A stretch of DNA of 64,000 nt, taken from contig CP018627.1 in NCBI GenBank assembly GCA_002021875.1, forward strand, positions 1,550,001 to 1,614,000, in the 5' to 3' direction. Numbering within the stretch: position 1 is the first letter of the stretch; every line of letters starts with the position of its first letter. A model generated the notes under the pieces. That model ran no database searches, had not been told where the DNA came from, and worked only from the letters and a program-made list of their open reading frames with translations. The position numbers and the translations under genes are program-made. Shown here piece after piece: positions 34,001 through 42,600 of this stretch. Source of the DNA: Streptomyces hygroscopicus (GTDB lineage Bacteria; Actinomycetota; Actinomycetes; Streptomycetales; Streptomycetaceae).

Positions 34001-36557
34001 CCCCGACTACTGGACCCAACACATCCGCCAACCCGTCCACTTCCACCCCGCCATCACCCACACCGCACCCCACACCAACACCTACCTCGAACTCGGCCCC
34101 GACCCCATCCTCACCACCGCAACCCACCACACCCTCCACCACCACACCACCACCAACAACGAGCAGAACAACGCCACCGACCGCCCAACACCCCTGACCA
34201 CATCCACCCTCACCCATAAGCAACCCGACACACAGGCCCTCACCCACACCCTCGCCCGGCTGCACACCGCCGGTGTCGAAGTCGACTGGACCAGCTGGTA
34301 CCCCGCCACCCCCACCCCCCGCACCATCGACCTCCCCACCTACGCCTTCCAACACCAGCACTACTGGCTCGCCCCGCCCGCTCCGCGCGCCGACGCTCAT
34401 GCCAACGGCCATGACCCGGCCGAGGCCAGGCTCTGGGACGCCATCGAGGAGCTCGACGTCGATGCCCTCACCAGCACACTCCGGCTGGAGAAGGGCAGCC
34501 CCGGCATCGACGCCCTGCTGCCGGCGCTCCCCGTACTGTCGACCTGGCGGCGTCGACACCGCGAACGGTCCACCATCGACTCCTGGCGCTATCGCGTCGC
34601 GTGGAGGCAGTTGCAGGACCCCGCCACCGCGCCGACGCTCAGCGGGACCTGGCTGCTGCTCGTCCCCTCGGGGCTGGAGGACCACCCTGCCGTCCACGCC
34701 GCCGTCCAGGCGCTCGACGCCCATGGCGCGGCCCATGAGCTTCTGTCGGTCGATGGCGCGGACGCCCGGCGCGATGCCCTTGCCCCACTGGTCTCGCATC
34801 TTCCCGACGGCAGCACGCCCGAGGGCGTTCTGAGTCTGCTCGCACTCGACCAGACGCCCCACCCCGACCACCCGGCCGTCCCTCTCGGACTGGCCGCGAC
34901 GGCCGCGCTTGTCCAGGCCCTCAGCCGGACGGCGCTGGGCGCGCCCCTGTGGTGCGTCACTCAGGGTGCGGTGGCCGCCGTCGCCACCGATCCGCTCCCC
35001 CATCCGCACCAGGCCCAGATCTGGGGTATGGGCCGGGTCGCGGCGCTGGAACACCCGCATCTCTGGGGCGGTCTCATCGACCTCCCGGCCGTCGTCGACG
35101 CCCGCACCGCCGCCCGTATCGCCGCCGTGCTGGTGCCCGGGCAGCCCGAGGATCAGGTCGCGATCCGCTCCACCGCCCTGGCCCGCCGCCTTGAGCGCGC
35201 CGCCTGCCCGGACACCGCACCCACCGCATGGCGCCCCACCGGGACGACCCTGATCACCGGCGGCACCGGCGGTCTCGGCGCCCATGTCGCCCGCTGGCTC
35301 GCCCGCCACGGCGCACCCCATCTCCACCTCATCAGCCGCTCCGGACCCGACGCCCCCGGCGCCACCCAACTCGCCCAAGAACTCACCACCCTGGGCACCA
35401 CCGTCACCATCACCGCCTGCGACGTCACCGACCGCACCGCACTCCAACACCTCCTCGACACCATCCCCACCGCACAGCCCCTCACCGCCGTCATCCACGC
35501 CGCCGGTGTCGCGGAGAACACCCCGCTCGCCGAGGTGGATCTGCCGGGGATCGAGGCGGTGCTGCGGCCCAAGGCGCTCGCGGCCGCCCTTCTCCATGAA
35601 CTCACCGAGGATCTCGACCTCAGCGCCTTCGTGCTCTTCTCGTCCGGCGCGGCCGCGTGGGGCGGGAGCCGACAGCCCTCCTACGCCGCCGCCAACGCCT
35701 ATCTCGACGCCCTCGCCGAGCACCGCCGCGCCCGGGGACTCCCCGCCACCAGCCTCGCCTGGGCACCGTGGAGCGATGCGGGCATGGCCGCCGACGAGGC
35801 CGTCGTCGAGTACTACCGCCGGCGCGGGATGCGTCCCCTGGACACCGATCTGGCCATCGCCTCGCTCCAGCACTCCCTCGACCACGGCGACACCACGGTC
35901 ACCATCGCGGACATCGACTGGGAGAGGTTCCCGGCCGGTTTCACCGCACAGCGGCCCAGCCCGCTGCTGTCCGACCTGGCCGCCGCCGCGTCGCCAGGCG
36001 CCGATGCCGCCCCGGACGACGCCGCGGCCGTGAGCAGCTCGCTTCAGCGGCAGCTGGCCACCGGCACCCCCACCCAGCAGCATCAGCTTCTCCTCCATCA
36101 CATCCAGACGCATGCCGCGGCGATCCTCGGCCACCCCACCATCGATGCCGTTCCACCCGCCCAGCCGTTCCAGGAGCTGGGATTCGACTCCCTCACGGCC
36201 GTCGAGTTCGGGCATCGGCTCTCCGCCGCCACCGGTCTCGATCTTCCGCCCACCCTGGTCTTCGACCACCCCACCCCCAAGGAGCTGGCCGACTTTCTGC
36301 GCGAGCGGCTCGTCGAGGGGGAGCTGAGCTCCGAGGGACATCTGCTGTCGGAGCTCGACCGGTGGGACGCGGTCTCGGCGCCCTCGACGGTGGACGAGGC
36401 GGCGCGTCGGCGGATCACGGGGCGACTTCGGCTGCTGCTGGCCAAGTGGAGCGACACGGAACGGGAAACGGAGCGTTCCGCGGCCCACAGCGAGCTCGAA
36501 ACGGCGACGGCAGAAGACATCTTCGACCTCATCTCCGACGAGTTCGGAAAGTCGTGA
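22092..36557 (+). CDS. Type I modular polyketide synthase, three modules (A, B, C): each KS-AT(malonyl)-KR-ACP
   Basis: About 4821 residues. An N-terminal docking coil (NEEKLLDYLKRVTADLRQTQ) shows that it receives a chain from another PKS protein. Module A: KS 35-460 (Cys207, His342, His382), AT about 615-900 (Ser709, HAFH 809-812, so malonyl), KR from about 1268 (Tyr1415), ACP Ser1581. Module B: KS Cys1812, AT Ser2268 with HAFH, KR from 2824 (Tyr2971), ACP Ser3142. Module C: KS Cys3373, AT Ser3825 with HAFH, KR from 4384 (Tyr4531), ACP Ser4700. There is no DH or ER anywhere. All three KRs have Trp eight residues before Tyr and no LDD motif, the A-type pattern. Each module should add an acetate unit left as an L-configured beta-hydroxyl. 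A C-terminal docking helix ends the protein. The AT and KR tracts are nearly duplicated at DNA level. Confidence 0.95.
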   Translation: MASNEEKLLDYLKRVTADLRQTQRRLKDVESAGHEPVAIVGMSCRFPGGVRSPEELWELVATERDAISELPTDRNWDLENLFHPDPEHPGTSYTREGGFIDDPAGFDATFFGISPREALGMAPQQRLALEASWEAIEHAGVDPESLRGSRTGTFIGCDHLDYCSDASQVPEGSAGYFTIGNSASVVSGRVAYTLGLEGAAVTVDTACSSSLVAMHLACQAIRQGECDMALAGGVAVMSSTAPFIGFSELRGLAPDGRSKAFSANSDGMTLAEGVGVLLLERLSDARRNGHQVLAVIRGTAVNQDGASNGLTAPNGPSQQRVIRQALANARLSPSEVDAVEAHGTGTTLGDPIEAQALLATYGQERDEGRPLWLGSIKSNIGHAQMAAGAAGVIKMVMAMRHGVLPASLHIDEPTPHVDWNAGAVHLLTEAREWPQGEHPRRAGVSSFGISGTNAHLILEQAPEEAETALGGLGAEPVAAGAEPVAGVLVAAEAEPVAVEPVAAEAEPVAVAVEPVAVAVEPVGGPVPWVVSARGTEALRGQARALAARVNADPGVSAAEVGWSLLRTRTLFDQRAVVIGQDRAELVAGLEALAAGKPHPGLVHSGQAAEAVVGQTVFLFSGQGSQRPGMGAELYDRFPVFAAAFDEVCGLLDPHLEHPLRELVFSRDPADAALLDHTTYAQAGLFALHIALARLLDSVGVRPDAVIGHSIGEIAAAHIAGVFDLPDACHLVATRATLMGGLPEGGGMATIAATPDELAEDLARYDGHVSIAALNTPGNTVISGPIDLVTDISNSWAEHGRKTRTLTVSHAFHSPLMDPILEPFKEAISRLTYHPPTIPLISNLTGQPADEHIATPDYWAQHIRQPVHFHPAITHTAPHTSTYLELGPDPVLATATQHTRHHHTTTNTEQNNATDRPTPLITSALTRKQPEGQALTHALARLHTAGVEVDWTSWFPLDPAPQVVGLPTYAFQHQRFWLAPPAARTSFEGTAEDPAEAQLWHAIEELDVDTLTSTLQLEKGSPGIDALLPALPVLSAWRRRHRDRSTIDSWRYRATWQQLSDAATPVLTGTWLMVVPAGQEEHATVRVTAQALRAHGATALPLAVDAHDVDRAALRERLGRLTEESQPAGVISLLALDQEPLVGHSAVSAGLGATVALLQALGDADISAPLWCVTQGAVATGRSDLLPHPEQSQIWGFGRVAALEHPQRWGGLIDLPATVTHQTAGRLAALLVSGQPEDQAAIRTTGTYARRLTRVPAVDTAPAPWEPSGTTLITGGTGGLGAQIARWLAHQGAPHLHLISRSGPDAPGASELSEELTALGTDVTITACDASDRDAVRQLIDTVPAQHPLTAVFHTAGTMELGQISELDPGRLQSVLRSKTLAAAHLHDLTQHLDLTAFVLFSSNAATWGSGQQAAYAAANTYLDALAEHRHTRGLPATSLAWGPWGEAGMAADQHTLSHLKRRGLSPLPTDLAIASLHHALTHHDTAVTIADVDWARFGGTFTAQRPSPFLARLMPSSAEPATPTDTADDNPLRQQLSAAPTAQRHQILVRHIQTLAATILGHPGLDAIPAAQPFQELGFDSLTAVELRNQLAATTGLPLAPALVFDHPTPNALATYLGTELTGQKAAVTSHTASAAADDEPIAIVGMACRYPGGVRSPEELWELVAAGRDAVGEMPADRDWDLNTLFDPDPERLGTSYAREGGFLHDAAGFDAAFFGISPREALAMDPQQRLLLETAWETFENAGLDRDTLTGSVTGVFAGGTYQGYGASGSSSAREVEGYLLAGGTPSVMSGRVAYAFGLEGPAVTVDTACSSSLVAMHLAAQSLRQGECTMALAGGVTVMSTPTTFIEFSRQRGLAADGRCKPFASAADGTGWGEGAGLLLLERLSDARRNGHRVLAVLRGSAVNQDGTSNGLTAPNGPSQQRVIGQALANARLSPAEVDVVEGHGTGTTLGDPIEAQALLATYGQERDEGRPLWLGSIKSNIGHTQAAAGVAGVIKMVMAMRHGVLPASLHIDEPTPHVDWNAGDVHLLTEAREWPRDEHPRRAGVSSFGISGTNAHVIVEQAPEEPVAVEAVEVEPVGGPVPWVVSARGTEALRGQARALATRVNADPGVSAAEVGWSLLRTRTLFDHRAVVIGQDRAELVAGLEALAAGKPHPGLVGPGETTGVATGQTVFLFSGQGSQRPGMGAELYDRFPVFAAAFDEVCGLLDPHLEHPLRQVVFDRDAEGAGLLDHTTYAQAGLFALHIALARLLDSVGVRPDAVIGHSIGEIAAAHIAGVFDLPDACHLVATRATLMGGLPEGGGMATIAATPDELTEDLARYDGHVSIAALNTPGNTVISGPIDLVTDISNSWAEHGRKTRTLTVSHAFHSPLMDPILEPFKEAISGLTYHPPTIPLISNLTGQPADNHITTPDYWTQHIRQPVHFHPAITHTAPHTSTYLELGPDPVLATATQHTRHHHTTTNNEQNNTNRPTPLTTSTLTHKQPDTQALTHTLARLHTAGVEVDWTSWYPATPTPRTIDLPTYAFQHQHYWLPSASSSDPTPTEAALVDRKFWEAVEREDLEAVAATIDSPADQQPMLGAVLPTLSAWRRHHREQSVINSWRYQTTWKRLSAPPAPPALAGTWLLIVPAGQSDHPAVATAEQALTAHGATPRRHVLDSHTVDRDALADHLTRLTAEGEPSGVLSLLALDEEPHPTYAAVPSGLAATTVLVQALGDAEIPAPLWCLTQGAVATGPGDPLPSPRQAQTWGLGRAAALEHPRRWGGLIDFPAVIDHHTSDRLAALLTSGRPEDQSAIRATGSYARRLRRAVAPTAAPITWQPTGTTLITGGTGGLGAHVARWLARHGAPHLHLISRSGPDAPGATQLAQELTTLGTTVTITACDASDRTALQHLLDTIPTAQPLTAVIHAAGTSDTELIADLGPERLQHVLGPKALAAAHLHELTQRFDLSAFVLFSSGAAAWGGSRQGAYAAANTYLEALAEHRRARGLPATSLAWGPWGDAGMAADETALAFYGRRGLSPLSPELAVASLQHALDHRDTTITVADIDWEKFPAAFTAQRPSPLLDDLNTAAENPTERTSSASTDPSTGTSLQQRLSTGTPEQQHQLLLERIQSLAAAILGHSGPDAIPPGQPFQELGFDSLTAVELRNQLATATGIDLAPALVFDHPTPNALATYLRAELTGQQIAVAAHSPTTAAQDEPIAIVGMACRYPGDAHSPKDLWDLVAAHRDAIAEMPTDRNWDLNALYDPDPDRAGTSYVREGGFLYQAAEFDPGFFGISPREAVAMDPQQRLLLETAWETFENAGLDRDTLAGSNTGVFAGVTSQDYLSLTGDTASDVEGYVATGNIGSVVSGRVAYSFGLEGPAVTVDTACSSSLVAMHLAAQALRQGECTMALAGGVTVMATPGAFIEFSRQRGLAPDARCKPFAAAADGMVWGEGAGLVLLERLSDARRNGHRVMAVVRGSAVNQDGTSNGLTAPNGPSQQRVIRQALANARLSPSEVDAVEAHGTGTTLGDPIEAQALLATYGQERDEGRPLWLGSIKSNIGHTQAAAGVAGVIKMVMAMRHGVLPASLHIDEPTPHVDWNAGDLSLLTEPVPWPQGERPRRAGVSSFGISGTNAHLILEQAPEPIEPAPVSNVAGVAPWVISAQSEAALRGQARALTGHISSDPEVTPAEVGWSLLRTRTLFDQRAVVIGQDRDELVAGLEALAAGEPHQSLVHPGETPEATGQTVFLFSGQGSQRPGMGAELYDRFPVFAEAFDEVCGLLDPHLEHPLRELVFSRDPADAALLDHTTYAQAGLFALHIALARLLDSVGVRPDAVIGHSIGEIAAAHIAGIFDLPDACHLVATRATLMGGLPEGGGMATIAATPDELAEDLARYDGHVSIAALNTPGNTVISGPIDLVTDISNSWAAKGRKTKTLTVSHAFHSPLMEPILEPFKEAISRLTYHPPTIPLISNLTGQPADSHITTPDYWTQHIRQPVHFHPAITHTAPHTNTYLELGPDPILTTATHHTLHHHTTTNNEQNNATDRPTPLTTSTLTHKQPDTQALTHTLARLHTAGVEVDWTSWYPATPTPRTIDLPTYAFQHQHYWLAPPAPRADAHANGHDPAEARLWDAIEELDVDALTSTLRLEKGSPGIDALLPALPVLSTWRRRHRERSTIDSWRYRVAWRQLQDPATAPTLSGTWLLLVPSGLEDHPAVHAAVQALDAHGAAHELLSVDGADARRDALAPLVSHLPDGSTPEGVLSLLALDQTPHPDHPAVPLGLAATAALVQALSRTALGAPLWCVTQGAVAAVATDPLPHPHQAQIWGMGRVAALEHPHLWGGLIDLPAVVDARTAARIAAVLVPGQPEDQVAIRSTALARRLERAACPDTAPTAWRPTGTTLITGGTGGLGAHVARWLARHGAPHLHLISRSGPDAPGATQLAQELTTLGTTVTITACDVTDRTALQHLLDTIPTAQPLTAVIHAAGVAENTPLAEVDLPGIEAVLRPKALAAALLHELTEDLDLSAFVLFSSGAAAWGGSRQPSYAAANAYLDALAEHRRARGLPATSLAWAPWSDAGMAADEAVVEYYRRRGMRPLDTDLAIASLQHSLDHGDTTVTIADIDWERFPAGFTAQRPSPLLSDLAAAASPGADAAPDDAAAVSSSLQRQLATGTPTQQHQLLLHHIQTHAAAILGHPTIDAVPPAQPFQELGFDSLTAVEFGHRLSAATGLDLPPTLVFDHPTPKELADFLRERLVEGELSSEGHLLSELDRWDAVSAPSTVDEAARRRITGRLRLLLAKWSDTERETERSAAHSELETATAEDIFDLISDEFGKS
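23511..23658 (+). repeat. Degenerate AEPVA/VEPVA tandem repeat in the module A linker
   Basis: The KS-AT linker of module A contains eight or so in-frame copies of an (A/V)EPVA unit, including two consecutive near-identical 21-base copies encoding AVAVEPV. The matching linkers of modules B and C are much shorter. It looks like replication-slippage expansion of an unstructured linker. Confidence 0.75.
24111..24633 (+). repeat. AT tract copy 1 (module A)
   Basis: A 523-base AT segment repeated in modules B (28788-29310) and C (33459-33981). Copies 1 and 2 differ at about five positions by eye. It contains the GHSIG and HAFH specificity motifs. Confidence 0.85.
28788..29310 (+). repeat. AT tract copy 2 (module B)
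   Basis: Second copy of the 523-base AT tract, nearly identical to 24111-24633, with neighbouring DNA more diverged. This fits recent gene conversion or duplication. Confidence 0.85.
30573..30826 (+). repeat. KR tract copy 1 (module B)
   Basis: A 254-base tract covering the KR nucleotide-binding region, matching 35253-35506 in module C at 252 of 254 positions by eye. The surrounding KR sequence differs much more. Confidence 0.85.
33459..33981 (+). repeat. AT tract copy 3 (module C)
   Basis: Third copy of the 523-base AT tract. It is slightly more diverged than copies 1 and 2, mainly around 33,820-33,860. Confidence 0.8.
35253..35506 (+). repeat. KR tract copy 2 (module C)
   Basis: Partner of 30573-30826; two differences were seen in 254 bases. 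Confidence 0.85.
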
Positions 36558-36604
36558 GCCCGATGACCCCCATCCTCCGCGACGCGCCAAGGAGCCTCCG
36601 CTAG

Positions 36605-39600
36605 ATGTCGAACGAAGAGAAGCTGCTCGACCACCTCAAGTGGGTCACGGCCGAGTTGCGCCAGACCCGTGAGCGTCTGCGGGAGGCCGAGTCCGCCGAG
36701 CCGGAGCCCCTCGCGATCGTGGGCATGGCCTGCCGCTATCCGGGTGGGGTGCGGTCGCCGGAGGAGCTGTGGCGGCTGGTACGGGACGGGGAGGACGCCG
36801 TCTCCGGCTTTCCCACGGACCGGGGGTGGGGCACCGAGGAGCTGTTCGACCCGGACCCCGAAAGCTATGGGAAGTCCTATGTGGACCAGGGCGGATTCTG
36901 CTACGACGCGACCGAATTCGACGCGGCCTTCTTCGACATCAGCCCCCGCGAGGCCCAGGCCATGGACCCTCAGCAGCGGCTGCTGCTGGAGACCGCGTGG
37001 GAGGCGTTCGAACGCGCCGGGCTCAATCGGAAGTCGCTGAGCGGCAGTAACACCGGGGTGTTCGCCGGGGTGGGTTCGCATGACTATCTGTCGGTCATCG
37101 GCAACATCACCAGCGAGGTGGAAGGCTACGTCGGCGCCGGGAACCTCGGCAGTGTGGTGTCCGGCCGCGTCGCGTACTCGCTCGGCCTCGAGGGTCCGGC
37201 GGTCACGGTGGACACCGCGTGTTCCTCATCGCTGGTCGCCATCCACCTGGCCTCTCAGGCGCTGCGCCACGGCGAATGCGATCTGGCCCTGGCCGGCGGG
37301 GTGGCCGTGATGGCGACGCCCGGCGCGTTCATCGAGTTCTCCCGTCAGCGTGGCATGGCCCCGGACGGCCGTTGCAAGCCGTTCGCGGCGGCCGCCGACG
37401 GCACCGGATGGGGCGAGGGCGCCGGGTTGATCGTCCTGGAGCGCCTGTGTGAGGCGCAGCGCCGCAACCGCCGTATTCTCGGGGTGATCCGGGGTTCGGC
37501 GGTCAACCAGGACGGCGCAAGCAACGGTCTCACGGCGCCCAACGGGCCCTCGCAGCAGAGGGTGATCCGGCAGGCGCTGGCCAACGCGCGGCTGTCCGCC
37601 GCCGAGGTGGACGCGGTCGACGGACACGGCACCGGGACCACGCTCGGCGACCCGATCGAGGCGCAGGCGCTGCTGGCCACGTACGGCCAGGGCAGGCCGG
37701 AGGACGGGCCGCTGTGGCTCGGCTCGATCAAGTCCAACCTGGGTCACACCCAGGCCGCCGCCGGTGCGGCCAGTGTGATCAAGATGGTGATGGCGATGCG
37801 GCATGAGCTGCTGCCCGCCTCGCTGCACATCGACGAGCCGACGCCCCATGCCGACTGGGCGTCGGGTGCGGTGCGGCTGCTGACCGAGCCGGTGCCCTGG
37901 CCACGTGGGGAGCGTCCGCGCCGGGCCGGTGTGTCGGCGTTCGGTATCTCCGGTACGAACGCCCATCTGATCCTTGAGCAGGCCCCCGAACCGGCCGAGG
38001 CCACCCCCGCACCGGACACCTCACCGGGCGGTGTTGCGGCGGGTGGTGTGGTGCCATGGGTGGTGTCCGGACGTGGCCGTGAGGCGTTACGCGGCCAGGC
38101 CGCGGCACTGGCCGAACGAGTGACCGCCAACCCCGAAGTCACACCGTCGGACATCGGCTGGTCGCTGATCAGCACCCGGTCCGTCTTCGACCACCGCGCC
38201 GTCATCATCGGCCAACACCGCGACCAACTCCTGGCCGGACTCAACGCCCTGGCCACCGGCGACACCCACCCCACCCTCATCGAACCCGACACCACCGCCA
38301 CCCCAGGCAGCATGGGACCGGTCCTGGTCTTCCCCGGCCAAGGCTCACAGTGGCTCGGCATGGGCGCCGGACTCCTCGACACCTCACCCCCCTTCGCCAC
38401 CCGCATCACCGAATGCGAACAAGCCCTCACCCCTCACGTCGACTGGTCTCTGACCGAGGTTCTGCGCGGCGGCGTCGACGCCGCCGACCTCGCCCGCGTC
38501 GACGTCGTCCAACCCGTCCTATGGGCCGTCATGGTCTCCCTCGCCGCCGTATGGGACCATCACGGCCTCACCCCCACCGCCGTCGTCGGCCACAGCCAAG
38601 GCGAAATCGCCGCCGCCTGCGTCGCCGGAGCACTCTCCCTCGACGAAGGCGCCCGCATCGTCGCCCTCCGCGCCCACGCCCTCCGCCGCCTCACCGGCCA
38701 CGGCGCCATGGCCTCCCTCACCATGAACCACCACCACGCCCGAGAGTTCCTCACCGGCCTCGGCGAAGCAGCCCACCAAGTCGGCATCGCCGCCGTCAAC
38801 GGCCCCGGATCCGTCGTCGTATCCGGACCACCGGAGCAGGTCGCCCACGCGGTGGCCGCATGCGAGAAGACAGGCCGCCGGGCCCGGCTCATCGACGTCG
38901 ACTACGCCTCCCACAGCGCCCAGGTGGACGAGATCGCGGATGAGCTGAGGGAGGTGCTGTCGGGGATTGAACCCGTCCAGGCCGAGGTGACGTTCTACTC
39001 GACCGTCACCGGCGCCCGCATGGACACCAGCGGACTCGACACCGACTACTGGGTCACCAACCTCCGCGAACAAGTACGGTTCGCCGACGCCGTACAAGCA
39101 CTCCTCAACGACGGCCACCGCGTATTCATCGAAGCCAGCACCCACCCCGTCCTCACCATCGGCATGCAGGAGACCTTCGAGGAAGCCGGTGTTCCCGCGG
39201 CCGCGGTGCCGACTCTGCGACGGGACCACGGCGACCATGCCCAGTTGATGCGATCGGTGGCACAGGCGTTCACCGCGGGAGTCGCGGTCGACTGGACCCG
39301 CTGGTTCCCCGCCGACCCCGCACCCCGCGCCATCGACCTGCCCACCTACGCCTTCCAGCGTGAGCGGTACTGGCTGGACGGGCGGGGTGGCCACAGCGGT
39401 GACCCGGGCGACCTCGGGCTGGGGCCCGCCGGTCATCCGCTGCTCGGCGCCGCCGTGGAACTCGCGGAGGGCGGAGCGCATGTGCTGACCGGCCGGCTGG
39501 CGCCGCGGACCCACCCCTGGCTGAACGACCACCGCGTCCTGGACACCGTCCTGCTACCGGGCACCGCCTTCGCCGAGCTCGCCCTGCACGCCGCCGCGCG

Positions 39601-42600
39601 GACCGGCTGTGACCAGGTGTCGGAGCTGACCCTGCACGCGCCCCTGGTGATTCCGCAGGGTGAGGCGGTCGATGTGCAGATCGCCGTGTCCGCTCCCGAT
39701 CACACCGGGGAGCGTCCGATCACCGTGCATTCCCGTCCGGCGGCCGACACGGGCGACGCGGGCTGGACCCGGCATGCCACCGGGGCGCTCGCCACCTCGT
39801 CCGCGGCCGACTCCCCGGCCCTGGAGGGCGCCTGGCCACCTCCCGGGGCCACACCGCTCCCCGTCGAGGACTTCTACCGGCAGCTCGCCGACCACGGCTA
39901 CCACTACGGACCGTCCTTCCAGGGCCTCATCGCCGCCTGGCGGCTGGACGGCGACGTCTACGCCGAGGTGTCCCTGCCCGAAGGGGAGCGCGACGGCGCG
40001 GCGGCGTACGGCATCCATCCCGCCCTCTTCGATGCCGCGCTGCACGCCCGGGCCCTGGACGTCGCCCCCGACTCCGAGGACGCGCACCGGGTCCTGCTCC
40101 CGTTCACCTGGAGCGGGCTGCGGCTGCGCGCCACCGGGGCGGACACCCTGCGGATCCGCATCACCCCGACGGCACCGGACCGGCTCACGCTGTTCGCGGC
40201 CGATCCGACCGGCGCCGCGGTGGCCGTCGTGGACGATCTGATCCTGCGCCCGGTGCCGGACGGGCAGTTGGGACGGGCCCGTGCGGCGAGCCGGAACGCG
40301 CTGTTCCAGGTCGCCTGGACACGGCTGACACCGGCCGAGTCCGCCCCCACGTGCCGTTCGGCCGTGATCGGTCCGGACGGCGGCCCCCTGGCCGATGCGC
40401 TGCCCGGCGCCACTGGCCTTCCGGATCTCGCCGCCGTGCGGGCGTCCGTGGCGGACGGGGCCCCGGCCCCCGATGTGGTGTTCGCCTTCTTCGGCTCTCC
40501 CGCCGATGGGCGCGGCGATCCGGTGGAGCACACCCATGACCTCGGCAAGCGGGCCCTCGGGGTGCTGCGGGAGTTCCTCGCCGCCCCCGAACTCGCCGAC
40601 GCCCGGCTGGCCGTGGTCACCCGTGGAGCGGTCGCCCCACAGAGCCATGACGATGTCCACGATCTGCCCGCCTCGGCCGTGTGGGGTCTGGTGCGCAGCG
40701 CCCAGTCGGAGAGCCCCGGCCGGGTCCTGCTGCTCGACCTCGACGAACGGGACGCCTCGCTCGGCGCCTTGGCCGACGTCGTGGCTTCGGGCGAGCCCCA
40801 ACTGGCGCTGCGCGACGGTGTGGCGTACGTCCCGCGGCTGGTCCACGACGACGCGGCCAAGCGGCTCACCCCGCCGGAGGGGTCGGCCGCGTGGCGTCTG
40901 GGGCTGACCGGCCACGGCAGCCTGGACCAGCTCGCGCTGGTCGACTGCCCGGACAACACCCGGCCGCTGGGCCGTGGCGAGGTACGGGTGGCGCTGCGGG
41001 CGGGCGGGGTGAACTTCCATGACGTCGTCGTGGCGCTGGGCATGGTGGAGGATCCCAGGCCGCTGGGTGGCGACGGTGCGGGCGTGGTCGTCGAGGTGGG
41101 TCCGGAAACGGACGCGTTCGCGGTGGGCGACCGGGTGATGGGTCTGTTCAACGGCACCGGGCCGCTGGTCGTCACCGATGTCCGGATGATCACCAGGATC
41201 CCGGCGGGGTGGTCGTACGCCCAGGCGGCGACCACACCGTCCGCCTTTCTCACGGCCTACTACGGTCTCGCCGATCTCGCGGGGCTGCGGGCCGGGGAGA
41301 AGCTGCTGTTGCACGCGGCCACCGGCGGGGTGGGCCTGGCGGCCCTGCAGTTGGCACGCCACTGGCGGGCCGACGTGTATGCCACGGCGGGCCCCACCAA
41401 GTGGCATGCTCTGCGGGAGCGGGGATTCGACGACCGTCATATCGCCTCCTCTCGCACTCTCGACTTCGAGGAGGGGTTCCGCGCCGCCGCGGGTTCCATC
41501 GATGTGGTGCTCAATTCGCTGGCCGGTGACTTCGTGGACGCGTCCTTGCGGCTGCTGGCGCCCGGCGGTCGCTTCATCGACATGGGCCGGACCGACGTCC
41601 GCGACCCCGAGGAGGTGGGCGCCCGCTATCCGGGGGTCGTCTACCGCGCGTTCGACCTGGTCGGCGGCGCGGGCCCGGACCGTATCCAGCGGATGCTGGC
41701 CGAGTTGTCGGCCCTGTTCGAGGACGGGACGCTGCGGCCGTTGCCCACCACTCTGTGGGACATCCGCCGGGCTCCCGAGGCGTTCCGCCACTTCAGCCAG
41801 GCGCGCCATATCGGCAAGATCGTGCTGACGCTCCCCACCGCCCTCGACCCGGAGGGCACGGTGCTCATCACCGGTGGCACGGGCACCCTGGGCGCCGCCA
41901 CCGCCCGCCATCTGGTGGCCCAGCACGGCGTACGGCGGCTGCTGCTCATCAGCCGCCGGGGCCTCGACGCCCCGGGGGCCGCGGAGTTGGCGGCCGAACT
42001 GACCGGGCTCGGCGCGCGGGTCTCCATCGCGGCGTGTGACGCGGCCGACCGGGCCGCCCTGGCCAAGCTGCTGGAGACCGTTCCCGACCACCATCCGCTC
42101 ACCGCCGTCGTCCACGCCGCCGGGCTGCTGCGCGATGCCACGGTCGAGGCGCTCACGCCCGATCAGCTCGATGAGGTGTTGTGGGCGAAGGCCGACGCGG
42201 CGTGGAATCTGCATGAGCTGACCCGCGACGCGGGGCTGTCGGTGTTCGTGTTGTTCTCCGCGGCCGCCGGGCTGCTCGGCGCCGCGGGACAGGGCAACTA
42301 CGCGGCGGCCAACGCCTTCCTGGACGCGCTCGCCGCGCACCGTCATGCCCAGGGCCTGCCCGCCACCTCCCTGGCCTGGGGGTACTGGGCGCAGGCCACC
42401 GGGATGACCGGAGGGATGACCGACGCCGACCGGGCGCGGCTGGCACGGGCCGGGATGATGGGCCTGGAGACCGAACAGGGTCTCGCACTGCTCGACATCG
42501 CCCGCGACAGCGGCCTTCCGGCCCTGGCGCCCATCCGGCTCGACCTGGCCACCCTGCGGCGGGAGGCCCACGCCGACGATCTGCCGCCCCTCTTCAGGAG

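Noticed and set aside
22092-36557. Hidden DH domains in modules A-C
   Set aside because: The AT-KR linkers lack the HxxxGxxxxP and DxxxH motifs and are too short; they are the structural half of KR.
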